Positions 1 to 13,028 are shown, numbered from the stretch's first letter. The stretch: DNA of 64,000 bases from Rostrohypoxylon terebratum (GCA_022497145.1 MU385855.1:1-64000), one strand, 5' to 3'. The notes: generated from the letters alone by a model not told the origin. Program-made: numbers and translations.

Positions 1-1658
1 TCATTAAGTATTTTGCTATTCATCTGCAATTTTGCTAATTAAAGCGCAGTACCCGTTAGGGTACGACGGCGAGCTTTGCGTAGCCAGTACTAATACCTAT
101 GTAGGTCCTAGTACGCACAGCACATACCCCTGTCAACTTTTAGGAAGCTTCAACCTCCATGTGCGTTGTAGTTACTTCCTCTTGATGAGGCCTGCTGAAG
201 TTTACATGCGCATCCATACCTAGGACCTAGGTACCTATACCTAATATTAAACACCTTACTTTTTTTCTTATTTTTACATTTACAAAACCATCCAACCACT
301 ATCATCCACACATGCACATAAATTCAAGATATCTTGTTTGAGTACCTAGCCTCGAATGAGCTGAGTCGGCCTCTAGCGCCACGACACATAAAAAAAACGA
401 CCTGTAATAATTTATGTTAACCCCCTCCCAGCTCACTTTCGGCGGAAATGTTCCCTCCTCCGTTATCTAATACCTGGTCCAGAGGTTACCTATGGATATT
501 ATTGTGAGCTTTCATTGAGGTTACCTACTGTCTTAAAGTCTGCCTTACCTATCGCTCAAGGCTGTAGATTCTCCACGATGTAGGCGCAGCCTACATTTGA
601 AACAAGCAGGCCTCGTTGACCTACCGAATATTGAGATGAGAGTTACCAACTGCAGCGTCTTCCTAGTAAAGAAACATCAAAATTGAGGGGTTCGGTAGCG
701 TTTACAGCTCAACATAACTTATCTATTGGCTGTAGGCTGGCTACCTGCCGGCTACCTGCATGATCAACCGGAGGTTACTTCAGGAGGCCTTGGAGCCTCG
801 TAGTCAGCACTTGGCACTGGCCTGCCACGACCTCGGTCTTTCTCCTTAGGACCTTAAGGCTTAAGCCTTAGGTAGACCGTCAACCGTACCAACAGAAACC
901 GGATATCACGATAGCACCTAGCAATATCCATGGATGTCAAAATGGAAGCATCTCTTCTCTCCTACGCCGGTTTCATGGGTAGTGAGATTTCGGCGGTTCT
1001 TGTCCACTGGTCGTTCTGGGCCCAGGTACTCCCCAACCAACATATCCCCTACCGTTTGTACAGTCACACGAGCTCTTTGTATTACCTAGGACCTCCAGCT
1101 AGTAGGCATCAAAGATGATAGAATGTTATTGGCTTCCAACTTGGCAGCATCTGATTGTGTTCCCTAGTACCCTGAGACTGCATTGCGGTTTCTCGCAGTA
1201 GAACGGGGCGTGTTAATATCATCCATGGATGGGATGGATGGGATGGATGGGATGAAGAATAGGTAGGTACTCATACCTGAAAGCGTGGCCGCCTGTGGCC
1301 CAAAGATGCCTGACGTCCCTCGTTCCCCGTACTCAAACAGCAGGCTACTATGTACCAGTTTTTACACTTAATCCTCGCGTTCCTTCTTGCCTACCTACCT
1401 AACTTATCCTTAAAGCTCCTACTACATCCTATCCATTTCTTTGATCTTTAATCGTAAGAACATTTCTTGGTAATTCCAGAAACTCCAAGAACCGACATTG
1501 ACACTGAATTATGTTATGGTATCATCCTCTCAGAATTGTGCTAATCTCACAAATCTAGTCATCTTCTACTTAAGTCTTACATTGTCAACTACTTACGTGA
1601 AGTACCTACCTCGGTAGTAGTCAGGTAGCTACCTAATCTAACTCAACATACTACGGAA
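1..1658. other. Intergenic region upstream of the helicase gene
   Basis: I see no supportable gene here: the open frames are short, lack family resemblance and are crossed by stops. The stretch holds short palindromes of the CCTAGG/GGTACC type (219-236), a perfect 14-bp palindrome AAGGCTTAAGCCTT (856-869) and a 9-bp minisatellite (1225-1251). The last few hundred bases are probably the promoter and 5' UTR of the helicase gene starting at 1659. Confidence 0.6.
1225..1251. repeat. Minisatellite, three copies of ATGGATGGG
   Basis: Three perfect tandem copies of a 9-bp unit lie in non-coding sequence and end in ATGAAG. No open gene overlaps it. Confidence 0.85.
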
Positions 1659-4600
1659 ATGGACCGGTGAGGAATTTTCATAATTAATTGCTGCAACGTT
1701 TCGGGATGGCGCTTGTGGCGTACTCGCTCCAGTTTCCCAATTTCCGTTTGATTGCTGACATATCTCTAGGGGACGGCGCGGGCCAAAGCCCAAACAGCCA
1801 TGCCGTCATTTTGCTCAGTCCGGCAGATGTAAATATGGAGCAGGATGCAAATTCTCGCACGACGTCTCGCCATCCCAAGCAAGCTCGCCCCAAGCAAGTT
1901 CGTCCCGAGCATGGACACAGCGTAGGAATCAGGAGACGGCGGCTCCAGCCGGTGATCGCCTTCGAGAATTGAAGCAACTACTTAAATCGAACCCTCCAAC
2001 CTCGCGCTCCTCTCGTTCGTCTATTTCGGCGAGCTCCCAGGCATGCGATCGGTTCTTCAAACTCGCTCTTGAGTTAATGGAGGGAGATATTGGGGCTTCA
2101 CAGGAGACAGTTAAGCTGAGTATGTAACAATGAGACCCCCCTGCCCCTGCAACCTCGTCGTAGGAATGAGAGATTCCCAGACGAGATGGGAAAGGGCATG
2201 AGGAGTATTTACTCTAGCTCATCCCTCAAACTTGTGGAATCTATTCTCAGCGGAACGAATACTAATTTCTATCGTGATAGTGGCCCAAGAAAATGGCCTA
2301 GATCTCATCAAGAACCTTGTCGATCGACAAATTCCCGAAGCTACAGACAAATCTACCAGAGTTCGTCTTTGGTTGAGCGAGATACAACCAATGTTTCTTG
2401 TTCTAACCCATAATAGGGTTGCTGATTCCAATGTTCTTGAGCAATATGTCGCTACTATTCACAACTTCATCCAAGGGATCGGTGGCCGAAGAATGAAAAT
2501 TCTATTTGATTTCATCTTGGAGCTGCTCGACATTTGGTCTATTACGCCTATGGCTGGAGAGGACGCGTATGGAATGTCCGCTTGTGAGCTTTCCCTCTCG
2601 ATCTTGGCTGCGATGGTCGACTGCAATACCACCAATATCGTCAATGACAATTTCAACCAAATATTTGAGCGATTTGAGAAGCGCGTCCGCGCTACTAAAG
2701 ATGCCCCGAATGAATTTTCGAAGCTACAAGCTCAGAAGCACCTGCAGTATCTGGAACGACGCCTTGGTGTTGGTAGTGCACTGAATGAAGCTGAAGTAGG
2801 AAAGAAGATTCCTGTGGTAAGGAGCGAATTTATCATACGAAAAGATTTACCCGGGCGGCTTTCCGCTGACGGGCCTCGACATGACAACGATCATGAAGAC
2901 TTCTGCCAGATCAGGATCCTTCCCACGTACGAAGAAATTACTTCAAATCGAAATGAGTACCTACCTACTACGGACTCAAATTTATTCCATCGACCAGGTA
3001 TCCGTGGCCGCCTTGACAGAGAATTCCGTCTGTTACGAGAGGATACAGTGGGTCAGCTTCGAGATGCTGTTGCTGCACAACTTGATGCCATGCAAAATCC
3101 TCAGCAGAAACAAGATCGCGGGAACAAAACTATTCGAACATATGCATACAATGGCGTTTCTGTGGTCGATATTGATTTTAACAAAATCCATGGCATGGAG
3201 TTGCTTGTTCAATTCCCGCAGCCCTCATCGAAGAAGAATGCACAGCAACGTCGAGACTGGTGGGAAAACTCTAAGCGTCTCCAACCTAGTGCGCTTGTCT
3301 GCATTGTTTCCGAGAAGCAGGATGTGTTGTTTGGCGTCGTCAGCGAGAGCACAATTCTAACAGATGGCAACACTACTGGGGCCCAAGAGCAGTTAAGGAA
3401 ACCATCTCTCGCCGACGATGAAACATACGCCTATGCATATCTATACCTCGCTGAGTCATGCCCCAAAGATATCGGCCAGACGCTCAGATGGTTCCAGGAT
3501 ATTAGCTACAGGAAACAGCAACGATGCCTTGTGGAGTTCCCGCGTGTTTTGTTACCTTCGTTTCAACATACACTCCTGGCTCTGCAACGCATGTCACAAA
3601 AATCCAACGTGCCTTTTGATGATCTGCTTGCCCCGGAGGAGCGGAAGCTGGAACTGGAGACCATAGCGGTCGGCGCCCCCCAGTATACAACAAAACCTGG
3701 GTTCTCTTTCGACTTGAGTTGCTTGACGGATGATGGGACGGTTTTGAATCATTCACCTCGTTCTCCGCTTGACCCTCAGACGTTGTCAGATCATTCTATA
3801 CTCGACCTGACTCAATCTGGTGCTCTCCTAAACACACTGTCAAGGAGAGTAGCTCTGATACAAGGCCCCCCTGGCACCGGTAAGAGTAAGTATTATAGCC
3901 CTCCCTCCTTTCATAATCAGACCTCCAGGTATTAACGCAATAATACATAGGTTTCACTGGCGAGAAGATTATAAAAGTACTGCTCGCCAATAAAAAACAA
4001 GCCAGCCTTGGTCCGATTCTTTGCGTATGCTACACCAACCACGCCTTGGACCAATTGTTGGTTCATTTGAAGCGCGAAAAGGTCAAGATCATTCGAATTG
4101 GGTCAAGGTCGAAAGAGGAAGAACTGGAAGGTGTCAATCTCCGTGTTGTAGCCCAGGCTGCCGAGCGTACGAAGTCTGAAAAAGGCATTCTCTGGGAACT
4201 AAGAAAAGAGCGTGATGAGGAGGCCGAGTCGATAAAAAAATCGATCGCAGAACTTGCATCCTGTCAAAATCCGAGCACAATACGGGACTACCTTCTCCAA
4301 GATCATCCCCGCCATCATAAGTCCTTATTTGGTATTGAAGATGAAGATGGTTTCCAGCAACAGCGTCGCCCTATTCCTGGTCAGCTACTTGACCAATGGA
4401 GGCGTGGTGGTGCGCACAGCAACTCCACTCCCCGTAGCATCGACATTTTGAAAGAGGCTGATGTTTGGGGTATGAATAATTTCGAGAGACTACGTCTTTT
4501 TAATTATTGGATCCGAGAGATTCGCGACCCAATCATAACCGATGTCATAAGAAGATATCACAGCTATGGGGACACCAAAAACAACTTGGATAAGATATCT

Positions 4601-7600
4601 CGCGATCTCGATCTTCGATGTTTACACGAGTCAGATGTAGTCGGCGTTACCACAACTGGTCTAGCGAGGAATATCGAACTGCTTCAAAAGCTGAGGTGCA
4701 AGGTGATGCTAGTATGTAATTCCGAGTTCTTATGCTTCAAACCTACGGCCACATGGAGAAAAGGGTCGCTAACAAGTAAATATAGTGCGAAGAAGCTGGC
4801 GAAGTTCTCGAAGCACACACCCTGACCGCTCTACTTCCGTCTGTAGAGCACGCTATCCTCATCGGCGATCACTTGCAATTGAAGCCTCAGATTGCGAATT
4901 ACGATCTTCAAAGCACGAGCAAACGAGGGGCTCAGTACTCCCTAGACGTCTCGCTATTCGAACGTCTAATTAGCCCAGAGTACGACACCGATCCAAGACT
5001 TCCGTTCGATACACTAGAAACCCAAAGACGAATGCACCCAAATGTATCCGAATTGATTCGATCGACATTATACCCTGCACTAGAAGATGGAGGGAAGGTG
5101 GCCAACTATCCAGGAATCTACGGCATGAAGAAGCGCTTGTTCTGGCTACACCATGAGTCGCTCGAAGACCAAGCAATGCAGCTCGACCCGATGACAACTT
5201 CGCATACAAACAAATTCGAGATTGAGATGACCGTAGCGCTTGTCCAGCACCTAGTAAGACAAGGGTCATATGGTGCAGATGACATCGCTGTCATTACTCC
5301 TTACCTAGGGCAGCTCCATCGTCTTCGCCGCGAGATGTCAAGGCTGTTCGAGATATCGGTTGGCGAGAGAGATTTAGAAGAGCTTGAAGCCCTTGAAGCA
5401 GATAAATTGACAGACGAAAATATAGCTTCACAGCCGCCAAAATCCCTCCCCGTCAAAAGAACTCTACTAAAGAGCATTCGGTTGGCAACGGTCGATAATT
5501 TCCAGGGAGAAGAGGCCAAGGTGGTAGTTATTTCACTTGTGAGAAGCAACAATACAAACAAATGCGGCTTCCTGAGCACATCTAATCGTATCAATGTCCT
5601 GCTGAGTCGAGCTCAGCATGGCATGTACCTCATCGGCAACGCAAATACATACAGGCATGTTCCTATGTGGGCTAAGGTGCTGAGAATTCTAGAGACAAAT
5701 GGGAACATCGGGAAAGAGCTGGAATTGCAATGTGAGAGACCGCTAAGCGAACCCCTGATATGCCATATACTAACTCTTTCTTTTACAGGCCCCCGTCATC
5801 CTGATCCGGAAGAACCTCTTTTGGTTTCTAAAGCCGATGATTTCTTGAGGATTGCGCCCGAAGGAGGCTGTATTCTTCGTTGCGACCGACGCTTACCCTG
5901 TGGACATTCATGCTTCAACAGGTGTCACCACGAGAAAATTCATAACGCTGTCAAGTGTCTTGAGCCTTGTCCTAGACTCAAGGAAGGTTGTCAACATCCC
6001 TGCAGGCTTGTTTGTGGCGATAGGTGTAAGCCCAAGTGTGACGAGTTCTTGCGAGACCTCAACATTACCCTTGAATGCGGTCATAAAATCTTCTCGGCGT
6101 TTTGTTGGGAAGCGCAAGATCCTTCTTCTATCTTGTGTAAAGAAAAGGTCACGAAAAAGGTGCCTGGCTGTGGCCATTCGGTTGAAGTTCTCTGTCACAC
6201 AGATGTCAGCGCCGATTCTTACAAATGCGGGAAGATGTGCCTTGACCCTCAGCCGTGTGGCCATTCCTGTAAGAGTCCATGCTACAAATGCAAAGAGAGG
6301 AAAGAGGGTGAAATCGTCAACACGAATCATGGAATATGCAAACAGGAATGTGGGAGGAATTACACGACGTGCAGCCACAAGTGTCGACAGCCGTGTCACG
6401 GCGAGGCCGCATGTCCTCTCTGCCCAGCACCATGCGAAGTCCGATGCAGTCATTCGCAATGCAGCAAGAAGTGCCACGAGCCATGTGCACCTTGTGCTGA
6501 GCAAGCTTGTTCTTCGAGTTGCCCTCATTCGCATTGCACAATGCCGTGTGCTGCACCTTGCGACTGGGTGCCTTGTTCAAAAAGATGCGAGAAACTTTTG
6601 GGCTGCGGACACCAATGCCCATCTCTATGCGGCGAAGCTTGTCCGGACAATAAGTTTTGCCAGGCATGTTGCTCCGAGGATATCAAGAAAGTGATGGTAG
6701 ACTTCATCATGGCAACAGAGTATCACGAAACTGATCTTGACGAAGATCCCTGCATTTTCCCAGACTGTGGTCACTTCATCACGAAAAGCAGCATGGATGG
6801 CGTTATGGACATGAAAGCCCATTATAAAATGTCGGCCGAGGGCAATCCAATAGCCATCAGCAATGCCTCCGAGCCCTTTTCAATGGACGAAGTCAAGGTC
6901 TGCCCCACTTGTCGTAGATCTCTTCGAAATATTGCAAGATATGGCAGAATTGTCCGACGGGCTATGCTTGATGAAGCCACTAAGAAATTTGTCGCTTGGT
7001 CTCATATCGAGTTTGCAAAGTTGGCAAACAGCTTGCTTGATGTACAGGAGCGCTTATCGAAAGCGACACTACCTATCGCGGGGCCTCGACAAGCCAACCA
7101 ACCTGGCAAGTTGAAGAAGCTATCAACTGGGCGGTGGAAACAAATTCAGCTCATCCGCAATTGGCTAGGGGATAAAAGATATGATGAAGCTGCGAAGCTC
7201 TGGAATGACTTGAACGTGTTTATTGGGAAAGTGAAACAACAAGAGCAGCCGTTCCAGAAGGTAAACGACTTCGTCCAGTATGCAATACAGCAACGACAAA
7301 CTGAAGGAACCTTCGCTTTTGACGAAACAATGATCCAGCACGGAGCACTTTACCAAGCGCTCTCCCTTTGGCTGAAATGCGACATCATTATTGTTTCCGA
7401 CTTTCTAGCACGATGGGAAGAATTGCGATTGTATCGTCCCAAAAAACCTGAGCTGGACTTTTCTCAGCATATCAAGGATTGCGACGCTCTCGCAGAAGGC
7501 GCTCGCACGGCAAAGCATCCCAGGCAGGAGACCGAGGCTTACATCTACTGTGCTCAATTCTGTGCTTTCAGTCGAGTTTATATGAAGGACGTCGAGGATA

Positions 7601-8019
7601 CGACAAACGATAAAAAAGAAAAGATGGATAGTCTAAAGGAGAAAGCCTCGGAACGTCTCACTCTCGCTCGCGGCCTAGTCAAAAATTATGAAGGCCAAAC
7701 CCAAGGCCTAAGTGCGGAGATTGAGGCTACGGAAAAGATGATACGCGGCAACGTGTTCTACGAGGCCGTCTCCGCGGATGAAATGCGAGCGGTATACGAG
7801 GCCATGACACGCGAGTTCCGAGGAACAGGCCATTGGTACAAATGTCAAAACGGACATCCCTTCACGGTCGGAGAGTGCGGGATGCCAATGGAGGAGGCAA
7901 GATGTCCAGAGTGCGGAGCGCCTGTAGGTGGCCACGATCACATGCCTACACAAGGAGTGCAGCGGGCGGAAGACATTGATAGCCTTGCTCGTGGCATTGG
8001 TGGGATGGCAATTCATTGA
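1659..8019 (+). CDS. NFX1/ZNFX1-type SF1 RNA helicase with CCCH and RZ zinc fingers
   Basis: The model has six exons: 1659-1666, 1770-2119, 2281-3885, 3951-4711, 4786-5731 and 5789-8019, giving 5,901 nt and about 1,966 aa. All introns are GT-AG, with CTRAC-like branch sites. The first coding exon is only 8 nt; splicing it on joins a start Met to a CCCH finger (C14-X8-C23-X5-C29-X3-H33, ending KFSHD). Then come an N-terminal helical region, a UPF1-like SF1 helicase with Walker A GPPGTGKS (about residue 650, spanning intron 3), motif II as CEEAGEV, motif IV-VI region with NFQGEEAKVVVISLVR and RINVLLSRAQHG, an NF-X1 cysteine-rich finger array (about 1240-1520), and a terminal RZ-type finger (KCQNGHPF, CPECGAPVGG). 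Family members include human ZNFX1, fission yeast Hrr1 and Neurospora SAD-3, which act in RNA-based silencing or antiviral defence; a similar role here is inferred. Exons 1-2 are less certain than the rest. Confidence 0.92.
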
Positions 8020-8524
8020 ACCGGTGCGCTTAGGGAGTTGCTGCCACTGTAACTTAAGATTGAGAAATAGATAAGGAATGGGAATGAGGCGATGACCAAT
8101 ACCTGACCGTTCTAGGACGTGCAATAATTGTGTGATATTTATGTATGTTTTCTGTCCTCCATCTCTATTATCTTGGTTCATACAAACTACTTAGGTAAGT
8201 CCCATTCTCCATTCAGTACTTTATATTTTCGCGATTCTACAAACAGCAGATCAAATCTATCATAACGACAAAAGAAATAGTCTTATTTGGGAGACTACAT
8301 ATAGTACCTAGGTCCTAGGTATGGAGTACAATGGTTCCCACCATCTATCTATCTGCCTTATGTATGAGGCGATCTAGAAGATGTACTAACCCCGATCCAG
8401 CACAACAACGAGAGACAAGGATAACGACCGTTAGTCAGGTTGGTATTAACCTATCTTCCTCTCTAAACCCCCTTCTTCCTTTTTCCTTCCAAAGTCCGAG
8501 GGGAGATATAGATACACGTCGCGC
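8020..8524. other. Intergenic region between convergent genes
   Basis: This short spacer separates the 3' ends of the helicase (+) and the 2OG oxygenase (-). It contains the palindromic motif TACCTAGGTCCTAGGTA at 8305-8321 and no supportable ORF. Confidence 0.6.
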
Positions 8525-9680
8525 TTAGTAGACCTGGACGGACTCGTTCAAGCCGTTGGTGGCGCCTAAGACGGGGCTGGGCACGTCCTTGGTCTCGGTC
8601 TCGGCGTCGTCCTCCTCGGTCATGCCGCCGAGGATCATGGAGCTGGGGGCTAAGGCCTGGATCTCAGGGGGGCTGGTGAAGGCGAAGAATTTCTCGTCGT
8701 GCCATTGGCCCGCGGTGATCAGACGGCCCTCGCTGTCGGTGAAAACGGTGTCGTTCTCGGCGCGCAGGAAGTAGGCGATGGAGTAGCGGTGCTCGGTGGG
8801 GTCGAGGGGAACCACGCGGTGGATGCACGATTGCATGGTGTGGCCCGAGGCGAAGCGCAGGGAGTCGCCGACGTTGATCACGGCCATGCCCGGCTTGGGC
8901 TCCACGAATCCGAACTCCTTGGACCCCGGGGGACGCACTTGGAGACCCCATTGCTCGGCGAAGAGGAAGGTCAGCGAGGAAATGTCCGTGTGCTTCTGGT
9001 GCCCGATGTTCTTCGCCGTCGGCTCCGACGGGATGTAGTGCATCATGGCGAGCGTGCTGGTCGAGGGCCGCTCGTTGCGGTGCGAGTTCTCGAAGCGCTC
9101 GGCGCCGGTTAGGCCGAGGCCGGTGGAGAGGGAGGTCAGGATCGTCTTGGTCGCGATGTTGGCGCCCGCGATGGCGTGCTCGAGGATCTTCATGTCCGGG
9201 CTGTTCTTGATCACGGCTGGGAGGTGGGGGCTGTCCTTTTGGATCTCGTCCCGCGAGACCTTGATCATCTCGTACCCGTCCTTGGTGTCCTTGAGGACAC
9301 CGGTGCGGGAACCGACGGGCTCATATCTGCAGATTGGTGTGTTAGTAGGAGTTCCATTTTCGTATCATTTCTCATATTAGTTCGACTTACCCAAGATGGG
9401 GGGCAACAAGACCGAACTCGTTCTTCGCCTCGAGGGGAGCATCGAAGAAGCGGTACATGAGCTTCAGCGTGTCCTGCTGGTCCTCAAGCATCCTGCGGCC
9501 GTCGATTCCTCGCAGGTCGAGGTAGAAGTATCCTGCATCCTGGCAGCACTTAACAAGCCTCTCAATCTCAAGGGGCTCTTGGGAGAGCAGCTTCGAGAAG
9601 TCGATGATCTCCATGGGGTAGACCGGGACGCTCTTCCCGTTCCACTCCACGGTCTGCGGGACTTCAGTTGAGACGGCCAT
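8525..9680 (-). CDS. 2OG-Fe(II) oxygenase, isopenicillin N synthase-like
   Basis: There are two exons on the minus strand, 9680-9391 and 9326-8525, with a 64-bp intron (donor GTAAGT, acceptor CTGCAG), giving 363 aa. The N-terminal half matches the DIOX_N region (IDFSKLL, GYFYLDLRGI). The C-terminal half carries the iron facial triad as HTD (about H209/D211) and a distal His in SCIHRVV (about H266), with the 2-oxoglutarate-binding RYS (about R277/S279). Length and residues fit a functional soluble enzyme of the IPNS/gibberellin-oxidase type. Substrate cannot be read from sequence. No secondary-metabolite core enzyme lies next to it; its neighbour is the convergent helicase. The start is the first ATG of a clear exon with a plausible upstream region. 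Confidence 0.93.
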
Positions 9681-10901
9681 TGTTGTTAGGATTTTGTTTT
9701 GCTGCTAAGGGGGAAGGTCTTCGAGGTCGATTGGGGGATAAGGACAGCGTTCAGAGCTCTCTCTCGTCTTCCTTGCTCACAAGCTCCCTAACCCTTCGAC
9801 TTTATAGGCATTCTATGACGATGGAGAAGTTGTCGGAACACCATCTTCCATAACCCTGGATAGACTGATGTAACTTTCCCCTCCCCCACAAGGGCCCTTT
9901 TTCATTTATCCACCTGCATCCCAGATGTCACATAGCTCGCTTGCTCTCCTCTCTAGGTGGCTGCATGAGCTTAACACGACATCTTGGAGAACGAACCTAG
10001 GTGTGCGAAGGGTGACACCGCTTCTTGGCATCTTATCGCCATCGAAAAGAGTATACGCCTATACGCTCTTTAATCTCAACTTTAGCCGGCCAGCGTTGGC
10101 GTACCTAGATCGATGGCCGGCTGCAACCCTCCGCACTCCATACATATCTAGCCATCGTCAGGGACCTAGCTAGAACGCGCAACACGCCCAGTCGGCTTCC
10201 CACAAGGTGTCATATATATTATACACGACGCCAAGGTCGGCAGATGATTCTACCTCGTTTGGGGGTTTGCGCGGGATTGAGCTGCTTCTAACGACGGTCA
10301 GGAGCCTACTCCGCACTCTTGGCCTCCTCGAGCTGCTATTCTGGTGCCTTGTCCTTGCCGAGGCCGGCGATGATTTCGCAAGAAGTCGAGATGGGATTTT
10401 GACAAATTCGGATCGATAGGCGATGCTTTCCCCTCACTTCTCACCTTCACGATATATTAGATGACGAGCTAAATAGGAAGTCCCCACAGGATCTGGAGCC
10501 CCCGTGACGATCTGCCACGAAGAAACGAACGATTGACGCGATAGGGGTCCAAGTTCGAGACTACCTAAGTCATCGCTTACTGATTAGCAGGCGATTTGCA
10601 TGTCGAACGATCCTGTCAAATCAGACATTGATTCGAGATTCTCCAGTCTGGATTCACGTAGGAGATAGACAGACTCTGTACGTAAGAGAAACCAGGTATA
10701 TATATGAGAGATCGTATCACTAAATCTCATTAGCGCGCTTGTTTTGCGTTGAGGCTATTCAGCATAGTTGGCTTCCCAGAGTTCGAGCTAGTTAAGTCCT
10801 GTTTATGATGCCAAATTGTAACTACTTACTATCATATATGAATTCTTTATCTCCAGCCGTATCAACCGAGTTCCCTTTACTTTTCTCCCATGTGATATCG
10901 C
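9681..10901. other. Intergenic region; probable promoter of the 2OG oxygenase
   Basis: This stretch lies upstream of the oxygenase start. A minus-strand frame around 10240-10400 looks weakly protein-like but is interrupted by two TAG stops, so I do not call a gene. Nothing else is supportable. Confidence 0.5.
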
Positions 10902-11162
10902 CTACTCCGAAGAACTGCTTTCACTCGTACAATCTGGGCATCTCTCGCCAGTTTTCTCGATAGTATCGTGGTACGTCAGGGGATCAAAGTGAGGACAGTC
11001 TTTACTGCCATTGCCATTTCCCTCGGAGTTGAGAGACTCCCAATGCTCGCACGCTCTGAAGTGGTAGAATACGATATGTCTCTTGGGTGGATGCGTGCTT
11101 AGGTCGCAATCATATATATACCAGACCTCTGTGCACATCGTAAAGTGTGGTCTATATTGCAC
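10902..11162 (-). CDS. Small Cys/His-rich protein, conserved-looking, function unknown
   Basis: This is an 86-aa open frame, or 78 aa if translation starts at the second Met (11138), which begins MCTEV and may be the better start. The protein has ordered Cys/His spacing: MC, YDC, ACEHW, DCPHF and a terminal CPDC followed by an acidic serine tail. This resembles small fungal proteins of unknown function that begin MC and end in a CxxC pair; zinc binding is inferred. It is a single exon and stands alone in gene-poor DNA. I do not recognise a named family. Confidence 0.6.
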   Translation of the reverse strand: MQYRPHFTMCTEVWYIYDCDLSTHPPKRHIVFYHFRACEHWESLNSEGNGNGSKDCPHFDPLTYHDTIEKTGERCPDCTSESSSSE

Positions 11163-13009
11163 TTCTCTAACTTTCGGTCGCTTGTGGGTGATTTTGAAAG
11201 TTTTGATGGGTATCTTGATGCCCTGGTGTAATTCGCTTCAAGGTCTAGACCAGTCTAGACTTTGGATTTGTGATAGTTTCTAAATCGTAGATGATGACAA
11301 ACATTCAAACTAAATGACCTCGAGTCTGCTTTGAGTACTGGCAATTGTATCAAGTCCTAGAGATGTATAAAGGGTAGTATAATATCGAACAAAGGATATC
11401 CAGAAGACCCCGTCTCCGAGACGCATTGAATAAAAATCAACCGACAGTTGCTTTTCCTTGTCTTGGATACACGTGTAACTCATTCCAAGCCACCTCGATC
11501 AATTCAACCACATGATTATACCATTGTGCCAAATGGGGGCCCCCTATTGTTCATCAGCATTCCATGTCTTTGAAGTCAGGTAGGTAAGTAGGGTACCTAG
11601 GTAGCATCTTAAGCAGGCATAGCAATCCTTGGGACATTACGACGGTTACCACAAATCATACGCAGGAAATAGCAATTCAGAACTGAAATCACACACAATA
11701 TTCTCATTCCCTTGTAATGAACCTGCTGAGAAAACTGGAGGGACGTCGAATGTATCTTACGTAAACCCTTACTGATTGTTGTAGGATGACGTAACGACAA
11801 GCCTGGTGCCCACGAGTATCACATACTAAATCATCTATATGAGTAGTATAATATATCTATAAATCTGGTGAGTTTACGAACGGCCATTATCTAATATCTT
11901 GATTTCGCAAAGGATAATTCTGGGCCGCGGAGGAAGTTCATTTGAATCAGGACTTGCTCTTACCTACCGAACATTGCAACTGGGAACATCTATGATGATG
12001 GTAGCCATTAGTATCAGAGACCATATTTAGTTCATCAACCGCAAGTGACTATTGAGGCCGTGGAAAAAAATACGCGACTCTATTATAATGAAGTTTTTCT
12101 TCGCCAACTTTCGGGATCCATACTCAGCTCGGCTTTTTTTAAAACTAATGATCAGATGAGGTTTAGCTATCACGGCGACAACACCGAGTCCGAAATTAAG
12201 CTGACAGCTATTTGACTTCAGCTAAGCCACCGGCGATAATTACATCTGTTCTCCCTTCGGAGCCGGGCAGGCTAATTGAATTGGGGATGAAATCGCGTAG
12301 AATCCGGGTCATATGACCTCTTGATCGTCATATTTATGCTACCTTCAAGTCAGATAGTCTTTTGGGGTTTTGAGGCGCAAAAGGGACCGATTAAGTAACC
12401 TATCATGATGAAGTGACCAAAACGCCGACCTACCACTTCGGTGTGGGAATGAAGAAAATAGATGAATAATCGTTAGCTCCGGGTACATTGTAAAATTGCG
12501 TCCAAGCCTATCGCGATGCCATAGGTCGAGAAAAGTGTTATCGAGAAGATCTCGGAGCGGTCGGGGTTAAGTGACCCAATGATGGCGGAACTCCATGTTG
12601 GGGGCGATCATTTGTCAGATTGTTAATCCACTTAGAGGCTCGTAGCTGATCCCTCCATCGAGTAATCCTGACGTTGACCAAGCCGAGCTGGCCAAAAAGA
12701 GTAACCCGCGCTAATAGAAGCGCTTGCAGCTTGCGCCTATTGGGGGGTCTAGAAAACTGCTGCTTCCGTCTGTTGGTAGAACAGAGGTGACGGGTTGTCT
12801 AGAACGAACGGTAGGACAGTAGAGCGGAGCACGGTGTACTCAGAAGTTCCGACCGATGAGGCGTCGAACATTCGCCCACAGCTGACGGTAGGTAGGTGGC
12901 TGAGAGACGGCCTGATGATGCTCAAGCCGATCCTGAGTGTCTAAGACACGCATGCTTACCCGCATGCTCCTTAGCTTTCCACAAATCGACGATCGCACGT
13001 TATACTACG

Positions 13010-13028
13010 TACTATGTAGTACATAGTA
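13010..13028. repeat. Near-perfect palindrome, 9-bp arms
   Basis: The arms TACTATGTA and TACATAGTA are perfect reverse complements separated by one G. Related ACATAGTAC strings occur near 44580. The function is unknown. Confidence 0.8.

Noticed and set aside
5852..6694. Long alternative frames over the NF-X1 finger array, both strands
   Set aside because: They are shadows of the Cys-rich coding sequence; the helicase frame is clearly the real one.
10240..10400. Protein-like minus-strand frame (EIIAGLGKDKAPE, QLEEAKSAE) interrupted by TAG codons
   Set aside because: It is too short, has two stops within 15 codons, and shows no identifiable family, start or splice structure.
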